From: JAJZMF01 sp035702845
GTDB lineage: Bacteria > Actinomycetota > Acidimicrobiia > Acidimicrobiales > Palsa-688
NCBI GenBank assembly: GCA_035702845.1
Contig: DASSZK010000083.1
Span: 1 to 15,988 of the forward strand
Direction of reading: 5' to 3'
DNA length: 15,988 nt
Shown: one piece after another, positions 15,035 to 15,988 of the stretch
Position numbering within the stretch: the stretch's first letter is position 1
Layout of the letters: the number at the start of each line of letters is the position of its first letter
Notes under the pieces: generated by a model
Told to the model about the DNA's origin: nothing
Seen by the model: only the letters and a program-made list of their open reading frames with translations
Databases searched by the model: none
Translations under genes and position numbers: made by a program

Positions 15035-15045
15035 GGGATAGCGTC

Positions 15046-15762
15046 GTGCAGACGATGACGAGCGAGCCCATAGGCACGGAAGAGCGCTATGCCGTTTTCC
15101 CGTTCTACTTGTGCCTCGATGTCTCCCAGTCCATGGCCGGCGAACCAGTCACGCAAGTAAACGCTGAGCTGCCCGAGCTTCTGTCCACGATCGGCCAGGA
15201 CCCTGCCGTGGCGGAGGTGGTCCGCTTCGGCATGGTCACCTTCAGCGACGTGGCGCGGACGGTGCTCCCGTTAGCCGACCTGGCACTCGTCGCGTCCATG
15301 CCCTTAGTGCAGGTCGAAGGCCGTACGTCGTACGCCGCGGCTTTCGACCACCTCCGCAGGTTGATCGAAGGGGATTACCACGCCGGCCGGCTCTCGGGAG
15401 AGCGCTGGTACCGGCCTGCGGTGCTTTTCGTTTCCGACGGCAGGCCGACCGACGCTGAGGACCACTGGCGCGCCGCGCATGCTCGCCTGGTGGACCCGCA
15501 GTGGCAGCGACGGCCCAACATCTTGGCGTTCGGTTTCGGCGAGGCGGTCCCCGAGGTGCTGGCGGTGGTGGCCGAGAACAAGCCCAACAGAGCCTTCATA
15601 GCCAAGCCGGGGGCGGCTCCTTCCGCCATCGTCCCTGAGCTCATGGCGGGGCTGGTGCAGTCCATTGTCAGCTCGTCGTCCAGCGCGCACACCGGGGCTC
15701 CCCAGCTTGTACCGCCTCAGCTGCCCAGCATGCAACCCATTCCCGTGGACGAGCTGAGCTGA
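15046..15762 (+). CDS. TerY-like von Willebrand factor A domain protein
   Basis: A single cytoplasmic VWA domain is expected to bind a partner protein through a divalent metal. The 238-aa product has an intact metal-ion-dependent adhesion site: DVSQS (D25, S27, S29), T94 in GRTSYAAAF, and D131 in VLFVSDGRPTD. This arrangement, with the core strand YLCLDVS and the strand NILAFGFG (158-165), matches the TerY group. There is no signal peptide, which excludes a secreted adhesin. The tail after 210 is Ser/Pro-rich. GTG at 15046 and ATG at 15055 are both possible starts. It lies between a kinase gene and a probable PP2C gene, the gene neighbourhood in which TerY-like proteins are known to recur. 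In that setting the VWA protein is thought to be a scaffold or a phosphorylation target. Confidence 0.88.
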   Translation: MQTMTSEPIGTEERYAVFPFYLCLDVSQSMAGEPVTQVNAELPELLSTIGQDPAVAEVVRFGMVTFSDVARTVLPLADLALVASMPLVQVEGRTSYAAAFDHLRRLIEGDYHAGRLSGERWYRPAVLFVSDGRPTDAEDHWRAAHARLVDPQWQRRPNILAFGFGEAVPEVLAVVAENKPNRAFIAKPGAAPSAIVPELMAGLVQSIVSSSSSAHTGAPQLVPPQLPSMQPIPVDELS

Positions 15763-15788
15763 GCGCGGCGCCGCCTCCGGCTGAGGCG

Positions 15789-15988
15789 TTGCCCGGCGAG
15801 GGCGACGCAGGCGGCCGTTGGTCCGGCCCAACCTGGGGGCAACCGTCCGAGGCGAGTGGCGCCCGCGTACCGCTGCGGGCCCTCGGGACGGCGAGCGGCG
15901 CGGCGGTGCGCGCCGACGGGGGCTTTTGTGAATGGGCGGGGGTGCTCGCGGCCACTGTGGCCGGTGTGTCGCATCGGCTCAAAGGCCG
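15789..15988 (+). CDS. Probable PP2C-type protein phosphatase, 5' part only
   Basis: The frame beginning just after the VWA gene stays open to the window edge. Following a Gly/Ala/Pro-rich leader it reads CEWAGVLAATVAGVSHRLKG at the end. That resembles the start of PP2C phosphatases of the TerY-P module, where a Trp, a beta strand and a G-x-S-H motif precede the first metal-binding aspartates, which would lie beyond the window. The start is unclear: no ATG exists in frame. TTG 15789 (with GAGG just upstream) and GTG 15906 or 15942 are candidates, and the frame is already open across the VWA stop. Assignment rests on about 20 residues plus gene context, so it is a prediction. If right, it would remove phosphates placed by the upstream kinase. 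Confidence 0.55.
   Translation, partial: MPGEGDAGGRWSGPTWGQPSEASGARVPLRALGTASGAAVRADGGFCEWAGVLAATVAGVSHRLKG

Overview
The window is high-GC DNA that reads as a chromosomal segment of an actinobacterium, probably a poorly characterised lineage. This rests on strong G/C third-position bias, frequent TTG/GTG starts behind good Shine-Dalgarno sites, an actinobacterial holin-like gene paired with a DUF3618-type gene, and an MmpL-type transporter. The exact taxon cannot be told from the sequence alone. I recognise no tRNA, rRNA, CRISPR array, transposase or phage module.

Positions 1-8378 are all on the minus strand. In transcription order they hold: an FNT-family channel; a cobalamin riboswitch (about 7252-7440); a vitamin B12 uptake set (binding protein btuF-like, permease btuC-like, ATPase btuD-like); cobO (cobalamin adenosyltransferase); a 91-aa orphan; a Clp_N-domain protein with a zinc ribbon and an unusual repeated C-terminal region; two hairpins; and a PAS-GGDEF-EAL signalling protein that runs off the left edge. 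The riboswitch and the overlapping or abutting genes btuC/btuD/cobO make a coherent B12-repressed unit that imports corrinoid and adenosylates it.

Positions 8604-15988 are on the plus strand. First come a holin-superfamily-III-like membrane protein and a DUF3618-like protein that overlap, followed by a clear intrinsic terminator. Next, after three 19-bp tandem repeats, is an MmpL/RND-type exporter whose stop codon sits inside an in-frame 18-bp repeat. Then a small unknown ORF is coupled by a GTGA overlap to a divergent D-2-hydroxyacid dehydrogenase-like protein.

At the right edge are a protein kinase-like protein with a C-terminal membrane anchor, a TerY-like VWA protein with an intact MIDAS, and the beginning of what looks like a PP2C phosphatase. 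This is the kinase/VWA/phosphatase trio known as the TerY-P triad. It is a signalling or stress-response module whose biochemical job is poorly understood, and it is the strongest candidate in the window for unusual biology. Second is the Clp_N/zinc-ribbon/repeat protein.
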